The notes beneath the pieces are model-generated. The model was not told the origin of the DNA and ran no database searches. It saw only the letters and a list, made by a program, of their open reading frames with translations. DNA of 39,946 nt from a bacterium. Its GTDB lineage: Bacteria; Electryoneota; RPQS01. Position 1 is the first letter of the stretch. Each line of letters starts with the position of its first letter. The stretch spans positions 1 to 39,946 of the forward strand of contig JAHJDG010000029.1 in the NCBI GenBank assembly GCA_018812265.1, given 5' to 3'. The position numbers and the translations under genes are program-made. Below, one piece after another: positions 23,712 through 31,931 of this stretch.

Positions 23712-24230
23712 TCAGTGGCCCATACCTTCGTGCTGGTGCATGTCCTTCGTCGGCTTCTCGGGCATCTCCTTCGTCGCGGCGGCGTCAATCATGCCGAGAT
23801 ACTTCTCGGGATTCTTCTCGAAGGTCTTGATGCAACCGTCGCAGCAGAAACGAACCAGCCGATTCTGATAGACGTAGTTGGTCGGTTCGCCCATCCCGCC
23901 CAGCTTCTCGCCGCTGACCACGCAGGTCTCGAGCGGATAGTGATCCTGTTGCGTCTCGACGATGGCCTTGTCCAGCTTCTTCGTCCAGTTTGCCGGATCC
24001 TTCTCGAAACTCTTGACGCACTGGTTGCAACAGAACTTCACCTCGCGGCCGTCATAGGTCTTCACGACGGGAGCGCCCGCCTCGCCCAATTTCTCGCCGC
24101 TAATGATACAGTAGTCGAGGGGATATGCCGCAGCGGTGGCGGGTTTGTCGGAGGTCTCTGCGGCGAAGGCCGTGTCGCCGATCAGCAGCGCCGCGACGAT
24201 TGTACTGAGTAGAAAACGGAACGATGTCAT
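23712..24230 (-). CDS. Exported metal-binding protein with two YHS/TRASH-like domains
   Basis: A 172-residue periplasmic protein. The signal peptide is MTSFRFLLSTIVAALLIGDT with cleavage near FAAE; GGAGAG precedes the ATG. Two tandem copies of a Cys domain follow: YPLDYCIISGEKLGEAG with FCCNQCVKSFEKDP (residues ~36-85), and YPLETCVVSGEKLGGMG with FCCDGCIKTFEKNP (~98-145). Each has one Cys near C-x-x-S-G-E-K-L-G and three more in FCCxxC, like YHS/TRASH heavy-metal domains. The C-terminus is His/Met-rich (DMHQHEGMGH). It is the last gene of the Cus-type operon and probably holds copper or silver ions in the periplasm for the pump, or acts as a metal chaperone. Confidence 0.85.
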   Translation of the reverse strand: MTSFRFLLSTIVAALLIGDTAFAAETSDKPATAAAYPLDYCIISGEKLGEAGAPVVKTYDGREVKFCCNQCVKSFEKDPANWTKKLDKAIVETQQDHYPLETCVVSGEKLGGMGEPTNYVYQNRLVRFCCDGCIKTFEKNPEKYLGMIDAAATKEMPEKPTKDMHQHEGMGH

Positions 24231-24270
24231 TTGATCTCTCCTGGTCGTGGTAGTTGAAAAGACACTCTGT

Positions 24271-27200
24271 CTACGTTTGAACGGGAAATCTGGTTCCCGG
24301 CGATTCCGCCCGATGGACGGTGGGACGTTTGAGGTAGTAGTAAATCGCGGGAATGAGAATCAGAACGTGAAGCGTTGACGTAATCAGTCCGCCGACCATC
24401 GGCGCGGCAATTCTCTTCATTACCTCCGAGCCGGTTTCGATGCCGAACATGATCGGCAGAAGACCGATAAGCGTGGTGCCCACCGTCATCAGCTTGGGCC
24501 GGACTCGTTCGACGGCTCCCTCCATGATCGCCGCCTTGAGGTCCGCGACGGTGTTCATGCGCCCTTCCCGCTTGTAGCGTTCGTAGGCTTCCTGCAGATA
24601 AACCTCCATGACGACTCCCGTTTCCGCGGCGATGCCCGCCATGGCGATCATCCCCACCGCCACCGCCACCGACATGTTGAAATCGAGCAGATACATCAGC
24701 CAGATTCCGCCGACCAGCGCGAACGGCAGCGGCACCATAAGCAACAGCGATTGTGACGTGCTCCGGAAATGAGCGTACAAGAGAAAGAAAATTATGAGTA
24801 CGGTCAGCGGAACGATCAGCCGCATGCTCTTGGCCACGCGCTCCATGTATTCATACTGTCCTGACCAGACTAGCGAATAGCCTTCCGGCAACGTGAGATT
24901 GCGATTCAGCAAGTCTTTGGCATCGCGCACGTATGTGCCCACGTCCGTGTTGCGGATATCCACGAATACCCACACCGACTTGCGCGCGTTCTCGGTCTTG
25001 ATCATCGAGGGTCCGTCGCTGATCTTGATATCGGCGACCTGCGCCAGCGGCACGCTGTAGCCATAGGGAGATGCAACGCGGATGCGTCCGATACTCTCCA
25101 TGTCGTTGCGCTCTTCGGAGGGATAGCGCACGTTGATGGGATAGCGGGCGTTGCCCTCGACGGTGTACGAAACGTTTTGTCCGCCCAACGCCGAAGCGAT
25201 TACGTCCTGCACCTGCCCGACCCGCAGCCCGTAGCGCGCGGCCTGCTCGCGGTCAATGTCAATATCGAGATACCGTCCGCCGATATCGCGCTCCGCGAAG
25301 GCGGAAAGTGTGCCCGGCAGTCGCTTGACCAGCGCTTCAGCCCGCTCACCCAGTTCGCTGAGGATTTTCAGATCGCTCCCCATGATCTTGATTCCCACCG
25401 GTGTCTTGATCCCCGTCGAGAGCATGTCAATGCGCGTGCGAATCGGCATCGTCCACGCATTGGTCAGACCGGGAATCTGAATCGCGGCATCAAGCTCGCT
25501 GATCAGCGAGTCCATCGTCACGCCGGGCCGCCACTTCGCGCGATCCTGCTCGAGCATAATCGTCGTCTCGATCATCGAAAGCGGAGCCGGATCGGTGGCC
25601 GTCTCCGCCCGCCCCGCCTTGCCGAAGACGTGTTTGACTTCGGGAAACGACTTGATGATGCGATCCGTCTGCTGCAGAAGCTCGCGCGCTTTCATGGGCG
25701 AGATTCCCGGAGGCGTGGTCGGCATATACAGCAGGTCGCCCTCGTTGAGCGGCGGCATGAACTCCGATCCGATCCGCTTCCACGGCAGAATCGTCACCGC
25801 CAGAATCCCCGCGGCAATGAGAATAATGACTACGGGATATCGCAACGTCCAGCGGATGATCGGACGGTACGCTCGGATGAAAAAGCGACTCAGGGGATTC
25901 CTCGACTCGGTCATCACGCGGCCGCGAATGAAGTAGAACATCAGTACCGGAATCAGCGTCACGGCAATCAGCGACGAAGCCGCCATCGCGAACGTCTTGG
26001 TGTAGGCCAGCGGCGTGAACAGTCGGCCTTCCTGAGACTGCAAGGCGAAAATCGGGAAAAACGAAACCGCAATGATAAGCAAACTAAAAAACAGCGCCGG
26101 GCCGACTTCCTTGGCCGCGTCGAGAATGAGATCCGCGCGCGGCTTGGTTCCGCCGTAGCGCTCCAGATGTTTGTGCGCGTTCTCCACCATCACCACCGAC
26201 GCGTCCACCATCACCCCGATGGCAATGGCGATTCCGCCCAGCGACATGATGTTGGCGTTGATTCCCATCGCCCGCATGACGATAAACGACATGAGCACGC
26301 CGACCGGCAGCGTGATGATCGCCACCAGCGAACTCGGAATATGCAGCAGGAAAACGAAAATGATGAGCGCGACCACGATCATCTCTTCGGTGAGCTTGCC
26401 CCGCAGCGTGTCAATCGCGCGATAGATCAGCGCCGAGCGGTCGTAGGCCTCAACGATCTTCACGCCTTCGGGCAGACCCTTCTGCAGATCGGCCAGTTTC
26501 TCCTTGACTTTGTTGATAACCTGCAGCGCGTTTTCGCCGTAGCGAACGACCGCGATTCCGCCGACCACTTCGCCCTCGCCGTTCCATTCGGCGATTCCGC
26601 GCCGCAGCTCGGGACCCATCTGCACGTGCGCCACCTGCTTGAGACGAATCGGCGTACCCGTGCGGGCGGAGCTGGTGGCCGCCTTTGGAGAAATGCTCGC
26701 CGTAGCGGCATCAGCCATGTTCATCCTGCCCATGCCGCCGCCGGAACTCGTCGTGCGACCCATTCCCGGCGTGACGGGAATTTCCTCGATCTGACGAATC
26801 CGATCGGCGTCACTCTTGCCCTTGATATAGCCGAGACCGCGCACGAAGAACTCGGTTTCGCCCATCTCCACCAGCCGGCCGCCCACGTCGTTGTTGGATT
26901 CGCGGATCGCCGTTTTCACGTCGGACAGACTGACGCCGAGCGCGGCCATTGCCTCAGGATTCACCACCACCTGATACTGCTTGACGAATCCGCCGACCGA
27001 CGCGACTTCGGACACGCCCGGCACGGATTGTACTTCAAACTTGACAAACCAGTCCTGCAGCGAGCGCAGCTCGGCCAGATCGTGTTTGTCCGATTGCAGC
27101 GTCCACTGATACACCCAGCCCAAGCCCGTCGCGTCCGGGCCGAGGTGCACCATCGCACCCTCGGGCAGGCTCGCTTCGGCGGTGTTCAGATATTCCAGCA

Positions 27201-27531
27201 CCCGACTCCGCGCCCAGTAGATGTCCGTTCCGTCCTCGAAAATCAGATAGACCATGCCCACGCTGAACATGGAGAATCCGCGCACGTCCTTGACGTGCGG
27301 CACCGCCATCAGCGCGGTCGTGAGCGGATAGACGACCTGATCCTCGATGACGTCGGGCGCTTGACCGGGATACTCCGCCATCACGATCACCTGTACGTCG
27401 GAGAGATCGGGAATGGCGTCAATCGGAATGGTGAGCAAACTCCACACGCCCACCGCCACCACGGCAGTGAATGCCAGGAGCAGGATGAACCGGTTGCGAA
27501 TGGATCCTTCGATGACTTTTTCAATCAGCAC
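24271..27531 (-). CDS. cusA: CusA-type heavy-metal RND efflux pump
   Basis: A 1086-residue inner-membrane HME-RND transporter that exports Cu(I)/Ag(I) using the proton gradient. It starts at GTG 27531, 18 bases after the adaptor gene. Motif order follows E. coli CusA: IDAIPDLSDVQVIVMAEYPG, FEDGTDIYWARSRVLEYL, GGIAIAIGVMVDASVVMVEN (TM4 region), GSEVMKRIAAPMVGGLITS near the end. The three substrate methionines of CusA are conserved in context: DLLYMPTTPPGIS, APLSMIETTIML and TRIDMLSTGIK. Compared with CusA, residues ~252-293 are an extra Gly/Ser/Met-rich stretch (VTPGMGRTTSSGGGMGRMNM). It works with the adaptor and channel encoded just upstream. Confidence 0.95.
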   Translation of the reverse strand: MLIEKVIEGSIRNRFILLLAFTAVVAVGVWSLLTIPIDAIPDLSDVQVIVMAEYPGQAPDVIEDQVVYPLTTALMAVPHVKDVRGFSMFSVGMVYLIFEDGTDIYWARSRVLEYLNTAEASLPEGAMVHLGPDATGLGWVYQWTLQSDKHDLAELRSLQDWFVKFEVQSVPGVSEVASVGGFVKQYQVVVNPEAMAALGVSLSDVKTAIRESNNDVGGRLVEMGETEFFVRGLGYIKGKSDADRIRQIEEIPVTPGMGRTTSSGGGMGRMNMADAATASISPKAATSSARTGTPIRLKQVAHVQMGPELRRGIAEWNGEGEVVGGIAVVRYGENALQVINKVKEKLADLQKGLPEGVKIVEAYDRSALIYRAIDTLRGKLTEEMIVVALIIFVFLLHIPSSLVAIITLPVGVLMSFIVMRAMGINANIMSLGGIAIAIGVMVDASVVMVENAHKHLERYGGTKPRADLILDAAKEVGPALFFSLLIIAVSFFPIFALQSQEGRLFTPLAYTKTFAMAASSLIAVTLIPVLMFYFIRGRVMTESRNPLSRFFIRAYRPIIRWTLRYPVVIILIAAGILAVTILPWKRIGSEFMPPLNEGDLLYMPTTPPGISPMKARELLQQTDRIIKSFPEVKHVFGKAGRAETATDPAPLSMIETTIMLEQDRAKWRPGVTMDSLISELDAAIQIPGLTNAWTMPIRTRIDMLSTGIKTPVGIKIMGSDLKILSELGERAEALVKRLPGTLSAFAERDIGGRYLDIDIDREQAARYGLRVGQVQDVIASALGGQNVSYTVEGNARYPINVRYPSEERNDMESIGRIRVASPYGYSVPLAQVADIKISDGPSMIKTENARKSVWVFVDIRNTDVGTYVRDAKDLLNRNLTLPEGYSLVWSGQYEYMERVAKSMRLIVPLTVLIIFFLLYAHFRSTSQSLLLMVPLPFALVGGIWLMYLLDFNMSVAVAVGMIAMAGIAAETGVVMEVYLQEAYERYKREGRMNTVADLKAAIMEGAVERVRPKLMTVGTTLIGLLPIMFGIETGSEVMKRIAAPMVGGLITSTLHVLILIPAIYYYLKRPTVHRAESPGTRFPVQT

Positions 27532-27549
27532 GGTATGAAAACTCGTTTC

Positions 27550-29142
27550 TTAGTGTTGATGGGATTCGGGAATGGGTTTGAGTTTCATCTCGCAGATCGG
27601 GCAGCGTTTGTCCTTGTCTTCGCCTGGCACCACCACCGGACACATGACGCAGCCGTGCGGTCCGGACGTGCGCAAACTCGTCAAGTCAGGGTGGGAAACC
27701 TCCTTCAGCGGCATTTCGCAGAGCGGACAAGCAGCGCTGCTGTCCGGACTGACGATGTCATGGTGCATCGGACACCAGTAGAGCTTTGCCGCAGAATAGA
27801 CTTCGTCCATGGTAGCGCCTTCCGCAACGTGTACGGAGGACGATGGCTTGTCTCCCTTCACGTCGTGATCGCCGTGTCCAGCGTGACCCATCGCCGCGTG
27901 CAAATCGGCTTCCGTACCCCCTGCGGCCATCAGCTTGTGAAGCGCCTCTTGAATCTGCGTTTCCGAGTCGAGCAGGAATTGCGCCGACGCGACCACCGTC
28001 TCGCCTTCGCTCACTCCCGAGCGAATCTCGAAGAGCTGCCCATCGGCTTCAAGTCCGATCTCAACTTGGCGCGGCTCAAATCGTCCTTCGCCCAGCGCCA
28101 CAAACACCAGATCGCGCCGTCCGCTGCGCACCACCGCCTCGCGCGGAACCGTCAAGGCATTCTCTCGGGCCCGCGTCGCGACGTCCAGCGTAACGAACAT
28201 GTCGGGTTTCAGGAACAGTTCGGGATTGGGAACGTCCACGCGAATCGTAACCGTGCGCGTGTCGGGATCCAGATAGGGATAGATGTAGCTGATCGTACCC
28301 GCAAATTTCCGTTCGGGATCGTAGGGCAGGCTCGTGAGAACGTTCTGTCCGACGGCGATCCACGGGAGTTCGTATTCATATACCTGAGCCTTCACCCAAA
28401 CGCGGCCGAGATCCGCAATCCGATATACATCAGTTCCCGCCATAACCGTTCCGCCTTCGATTACGGACTTGTCAAGAACGACTCCGGAGGCCGGACTGTA
28501 CACGGGCAAACTATGCGGTGCGCTGCCGGCTTTCTCCAGATCGGAAATTTGCTCCTCAGTCACGTCCCAGTTGAGGAGCTTGCGACGCGCCGCGTCCAAG
28601 GCCAGATTCGGCTGCGCAATAGCCGGCGCGCGATAAGCCAGCAGGTATTCCTGCATCGCGGTAACCAGATCGGGACTGTAGATATCAAAGAGCTTTTGCC
28701 CCGCCCGCACGGCTTCGCCGGTCTTGTCCACGTAGAGCTTTTCCACCCAGCCCATGTATTTGAGATTGACGAGCACCTGACGCGACTCATCTACGGCGAC
28801 GACTCCGTTAGTCCGCACGGTCCGCGAAATCGGCTGTCGCTCCGCGCGCGCCGTCCGCACGCCGATATTCTGGATGACGCCCGGATCCACCGCGATGACC
28901 GTTCCCGATCCGGCCGCCGAGGTTCCGCCGCTGTTCATCGGAGTCAGTTTCATTCCGCAGATCGGACAATTCCCGGGATGATCCTGAATCACGGTCGGAT
29001 GCATCCCGCACGTCCAGAGCTGTTGCGCAGCGGAAATCGCCGCCGGTTCGGCCGAGTGCGGAGACAGCGCGTGGCGGATATTCAAGCCCACGCTCACGAC
29101 GAGAATCGCGAGCAGGATGCGAAGTGCGTGTTTCAGTTTCAT
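27550..29142 (-). CDS. cusB: CusB-type periplasmic adaptor with three heavy-metal-binding domains
   Basis: A 530-residue membrane-fusion protein, longer than typical CusB (about 400). An N-terminal anchor (residues ~8-25) is followed by a heavy-metal domain WTCGMHPTVIQDHPGNCPIC (43-68 with GMKLTP). The core carries the barrel-sandwich and hairpin regions (TVRTNGVVAVDESRQVLVNL, KYMGWVEKLYVDKTGEAVRA, SPASGVVLDKSVIEGGTV, YPYLDPDTRTVTIRVDVPNP). After a His-rich linker (AAMGHAGHGDHDVKGDK) come two more metal domains: YWCPMHHDIVSPDSSAACPL with CEMPLKEV (about 455-482) and CVMCPVVVPGEDKDKRCPIC with EMKLKPI (about 498-524). It links CusA to the outer-membrane channel and likely hands over Cu/Ag. Confidence 0.93.
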   Translation of the reverse strand: MKLKHALRILLAILVVSVGLNIRHALSPHSAEPAAISAAQQLWTCGMHPTVIQDHPGNCPICGMKLTPMNSGGTSAAGSGTVIAVDPGVIQNIGVRTARAERQPISRTVRTNGVVAVDESRQVLVNLKYMGWVEKLYVDKTGEAVRAGQKLFDIYSPDLVTAMQEYLLAYRAPAIAQPNLALDAARRKLLNWDVTEEQISDLEKAGSAPHSLPVYSPASGVVLDKSVIEGGTVMAGTDVYRIADLGRVWVKAQVYEYELPWIAVGQNVLTSLPYDPERKFAGTISYIYPYLDPDTRTVTIRVDVPNPELFLKPDMFVTLDVATRARENALTVPREAVVRSGRRDLVFVALGEGRFEPRQVEIGLEADGQLFEIRSGVSEGETVVASAQFLLDSETQIQEALHKLMAAGGTEADLHAAMGHAGHGDHDVKGDKPSSSVHVAEGATMDEVYSAAKLYWCPMHHDIVSPDSSAACPLCEMPLKEVSHPDLTSLRTSGPHGCVMCPVVVPGEDKDKRCPICEMKLKPIPESHQH

Positions 29143-29176
29143 GTGTCTATCCCAAGTGCCGTGTTTATTCGAAAAT

Positions 29177-30430
29177 TCAAGGCAGCGGTCGCGCCGCCAT
29201 CGTAAACAGTTTCGCCCACACCGTATTGTACTCGGCGATGCGGGCGAGCTTGTCGCGTTCGGCGTCGAACAACGTCATCTGACTCACCAGCACCGTCATA
29301 AAATCCACCTTGCCATTGGTGTATCCGGCCCGCGCCGATTCCAGCGTCTGCGCGGCCCGCGGAAGGATTGCGTCGCGATAGTATTCGATCTGCTCTTCGA
29401 GGCTGGCGGCCATCGCCGTCATATCGGTCAGCTCGAAGCGCGTCATGTTGAGCACGTCCTGATGCTGCTCGAAGGCGCTGGCCCGTTCGGCGCGCTTCTC
29501 GTGCATGAGCGGCGATTGCTTGGTCTTCCAGAACACCGGCAGCGACACTCCCGCCTGCAACGAGATCATGTTTTCGGGCATCGTTTCGCCGCGCCGCATG
29601 TACTCCACGCCTACCCGGAAATCCGGATAGGTCATCTTGCGGGCCATGCGGACTCCCGTTTCCGCGGCGGTTCTCCAGGCAAGCGATGCGGCGATCATCG
29701 GATTGTCGCGCTCAATCCAGCCCCACAGCGTATCATAGGGAACGTGAATCGGCTCATAAGCGAGCGGCAGCGGCGGAGTGGTAATCACGTCGGGCGGCAG
29801 ATTGCAGCAGATGTTGATGTCAGCCACCAGCGACTTTTCCCGTTGCCGCAGCATCGCCAGCTCGACGTCAATCTTGGTGACCTGGGTTTGCGCCTGCAGG
29901 ACGTCGCTCTGCGCGCCCATCCCCACGCTGTAGGCGGCGGCGGCCAGTTCGGCCATCTGCTGCATGAGCGCCTTGTTGCGTTCCATCAGCTCCATCGCCG
30001 CCCGCACGTCGGCCCATTTGTAGTAGAGTTCCGCGATTTCCGACGTGAGCGTCAGACGTTCATTTGCCGCCTCGGCCCGCGCCATCTCATAGTCGCGGCG
30101 AGCCATTTCCTTTTTCGCACCAAGCGTTCCGGGGAAGGGAAACATCTGCTCAAGCATGACAAAACGCCCGGTCATCTCGCCCGAGCCGAGAAACGGATCG
30201 TCGGCGCTGAGATCCTTGATCCCGAATCCGAGCATCGGATCGGGAAGCGAACCCGCCTGCGGGATTCGCGCTTCGGCGGCGTCGGCGTTGCGATCAGACA
30301 TGGCGATCCGCGGATTCTGCGTAAGCGCCAGCTCGATGTAGCGCTCCAGAACCGCGTCGCCCGCCGCCGCCTGAACGGCGACCGACGTGAACAAAATGAC
30401 CAGCGAGCTTGTGAGAATGAATCGTTTCAT
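29177..30430 (-). CDS. cusC: Outer-membrane efflux channel of the TolC/CusC family
   Basis: A 417-residue outer-membrane protein. The signal peptide is MKRFILTSSLVILFTSVAVQ (cleavage after AAA); no lipobox, unlike E. coli CusC. Two OEP repeats are visible: LERYIELALTQNPRIAMSDR, DVLQAQTQVTKIDVELAMLR in the first half, and IERDNPMIAASLAWRTAAET, ESARAGYTNGKVDFMTVLVS in the second. The sequence is Met-rich in places (GEMTGRFVMLEQMFPFPG), common in copper systems. It is the first gene of the efflux operon, 34 bases before the adaptor gene, and lies behind the sigma-54 promoter at 30467-30482. No strong Shine-Dalgarno precedes the ATG. Confidence 0.92.
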   Translation of the reverse strand: MKRFILTSSLVILFTSVAVQAAAGDAVLERYIELALTQNPRIAMSDRNADAAEARIPQAGSLPDPMLGFGIKDLSADDPFLGSGEMTGRFVMLEQMFPFPGTLGAKKEMARRDYEMARAEAANERLTLTSEIAELYYKWADVRAAMELMERNKALMQQMAELAAAAYSVGMGAQSDVLQAQTQVTKIDVELAMLRQREKSLVADINICCNLPPDVITTPPLPLAYEPIHVPYDTLWGWIERDNPMIAASLAWRTAAETGVRMARKMTYPDFRVGVEYMRRGETMPENMISLQAGVSLPVFWKTKQSPLMHEKRAERASAFEQHQDVLNMTRFELTDMTAMAASLEEQIEYYRDAILPRAAQTLESARAGYTNGKVDFMTVLVSQMTLFDAERDKLARIAEYNTVWAKLFTMAARPLP

Positions 30431-30466
30431 GTGGTTTGGTTTTCAATTGCCTGCCTACAGAGATAG

Positions 30467-30482
30467 AACAAACGACGTGCCA
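30467..30482 (-). promoter_or_regulatory. Probable sigma-54 promoter of the metal-efflux operon
   Basis: Minus strand TGGCAC (30477-30482), 5 bases, TTGTT (30467-30471). The sequence fits TGGCACG-N4-TTGCW except for one base (the -12 GC is GT). Spacing is exact. Transcription would start near 30455, about 25 bases before the ATG of the channel gene. A sigma-54 activator of the NtrC family is encoded just upstream, which raises the likelihood. Confidence 0.6.
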
Positions 30483-30488
30483 TAGCAA

Positions 30489-30518
30489 AATCCCCCGCCG
30501 ATTGCTCGGTAGGGGATT
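30489..30518 (-). terminator. Imperfect hairpin after the response-regulator gene
   Basis: AATCCCC (30489-30495) pairs with GGGGATT (30512-30518); a 2x2 internal loop separates an inner stem CCGA/TCGG with loop TTGC. Read on the minus strand it is followed by TTTGC. It sits between the regulator stop (30604) and the sigma-54 promoter, so it may end the kinase/regulator transcript. Confidence 0.5.
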
Positions 30519-30589
30519 GATTATCCGAGACTTCCCTGAATGCCGTCTCGCAGGAAATCTCAACCGATTGAAAGAGTCTTACAACGGTC

Positions 30590-30609
30590 TTTGAAAGGAA
30601 TTTTCAAGG
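30590..30609 (-). promoter_or_regulatory. Candidate upstream activator site for the NtrC-type regulator
   Basis: An inverted repeat TTGAAA (30591-30596), 5-base spacer, TTTCAA (30602-30607), extendable with one mismatch to CTTTGAAA/TTTCAAGG. It overlaps the regulator's stop codon and lies roughly 120 bases upstream of the -24 box, the usual range for NtrC-family sites. A half-site TTGAAAG recurs at 30569. Confidence 0.4.
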
Positions 30610-31929
30610 GCCGGGAGCGCTGATGCCATAGTCCTCCATCTTCTTGCGCAGTGTGGGACGGCTGATGCCCAGCACCTCGCAGGCGTTTCCGAGATTCCAG
30701 TCTACGGCCCGCAGCACTTTCGCGATATGCTGCTTTTCCATTTCCGCCAGAGTTGCCAGTTCGCCGGGCGGCGACTCGGCCGGTTCTCGCAGAAAGTCCA
30801 GCGTCAGCGTATCGCCGGTGGAATGCAGCACCGCCTGCGTGAGCACGTTCTCCAGTTCGCGGACGTTGCCCGGCCAGTCGTTCCGTTGCAGCCTGCGCAT
30901 CACGCTCTCGGGAATCTTCGTAATGGAGCGATGCAGCTCGCGATTGATTTTTTCCAGCAGATAATCGGTAATCGCCGGAATATCTTCCACGCGGTCGCGC
31001 AGCGGCGGGACGTGAATCTCCACTACCTTCAAACGAAAGAATAGATCTTCCCGGAACCGCCCTTCCTTGATAAGTTCTCCGAGATTGCGATGACTGGCGG
31101 CGATCACCCGCGCCTCGAAAGGAATCGCCATATTTCCTCCGACGCGCTCGAACGTTCGCTCCTGCAAGACTCGCAACAGCTTGGATTGCGCGTCGGTCGT
31201 CAGGTCGCCGATCTCGTCCAGAAACAGCGAACCCGATCCCGCCAGCTCCAGCTTGCCGATCTTGCGCTGATGGGCTCCCGTGAACGATCCGCGCTCATGG
31301 CCGAACAGTTCCGATTCGAACAGCGTCGGCACAATCGCCGAACAGTTCATGGCCACGAACGGCTCGTCGGCTGCCGAGTTCTGATGAATCGCCCGCGCGA
31401 CGAGTTCTTTCCCGGTTCCGCTCTCGCCCGAAATGAGAACCGAAACCCGCGACTTGCTGGCCAGCCCGATCTGTTTGTGGATTTCGAGAATGGCGCGGCT
31501 GCTTCCGGCGATGCGGTTCGGTTTCCACGGCTCCCCACCGCCGATAGCCTGCGTACGCCGCCGCGCCCGCACCTGCTGAGCGGCCTTCGCCAGCACCGCG
31601 TCCAGCTCGTCAATATCGAGCGGCTTGTGAATGTAGTTGAAGGCTCCGCTCTTCATCGCGCGGATTGCGTATTCCATGTCCTGATGGCCGGTGATCATAA
31701 CCACCATCGCCGGAGACTGCGCGGCGGTCTGCTCCTGCAGCAGCGCGGTTCCGTCGCCGTCGGGCAGCTTGAGATCGAGCACCACGATGTCCGGCTCGCG
31801 TTCGTTCCAGAGAGCGCGTCCGGAAACCAGATTGTCGGCTCCATACACCTCGAATCGCTGCTCGGACAGATGCAGTTCGAGCGTGCGCCGGATGGCGTCG
31901 TCGTCGTCAATGATGAGTACCGATTCCAC
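30604..31929 (-). CDS. NtrC-family sigma-54-dependent response regulator
   Basis: A 441-residue transcription activator. Receiver domain: DDDD cluster at residues 8-11, phospho-acceptor Asp52 in VVLDLKLPDGDG, and Lys102 in HKPLDIDEL. AAA+ domain: Walker A GESGTGKE (168-175), the sigma-54 contact loop GSFTGA (214-219; the common form is GAFTGA), Walker B-like GSLFLDEIGDL, and FREDLFFRLKVVEIHVPPLR. A Fis-type helix-turn-helix closes the protein (NLGNACEVLGISRPTLRKKM). The kinase gene ends 2 bases before the ATG. Such pairs (for example ZraSR) often control metal or envelope-stress genes; a sigma-54 promoter for the efflux operon lies directly downstream. Confidence 0.95.
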   Translation of the reverse strand: MESVLIIDDDDAIRRTLELHLSEQRFEVYGADNLVSGRALWNEREPDIVVLDLKLPDGDGTALLQEQTAAQSPAMVVMITGHQDMEYAIRAMKSGAFNYIHKPLDIDELDAVLAKAAQQVRARRRTQAIGGGEPWKPNRIAGSSRAILEIHKQIGLASKSRVSVLISGESGTGKELVARAIHQNSAADEPFVAMNCSAIVPTLFESELFGHERGSFTGAHQRKIGKLELAGSGSLFLDEIGDLTTDAQSKLLRVLQERTFERVGGNMAIPFEARVIAASHRNLGELIKEGRFREDLFFRLKVVEIHVPPLRDRVEDIPAITDYLLEKINRELHRSITKIPESVMRRLQRNDWPGNVRELENVLTQAVLHSTGDTLTLDFLREPAESPPGELATLAEMEKQHIAKVLRAVDWNLGNACEVLGISRPTLRKKMEDYGISAPGP

Positions 31930-31931
31930 GT

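Noticed and set aside
25177-29205. Plus-strand open frame of over 1300 codons opposite the pump and adaptor genes
   Set aside because: It is antisense to two unmistakable genes, is rich in Arg/His, and shows no domain; it follows from the codon bias of the real genes.
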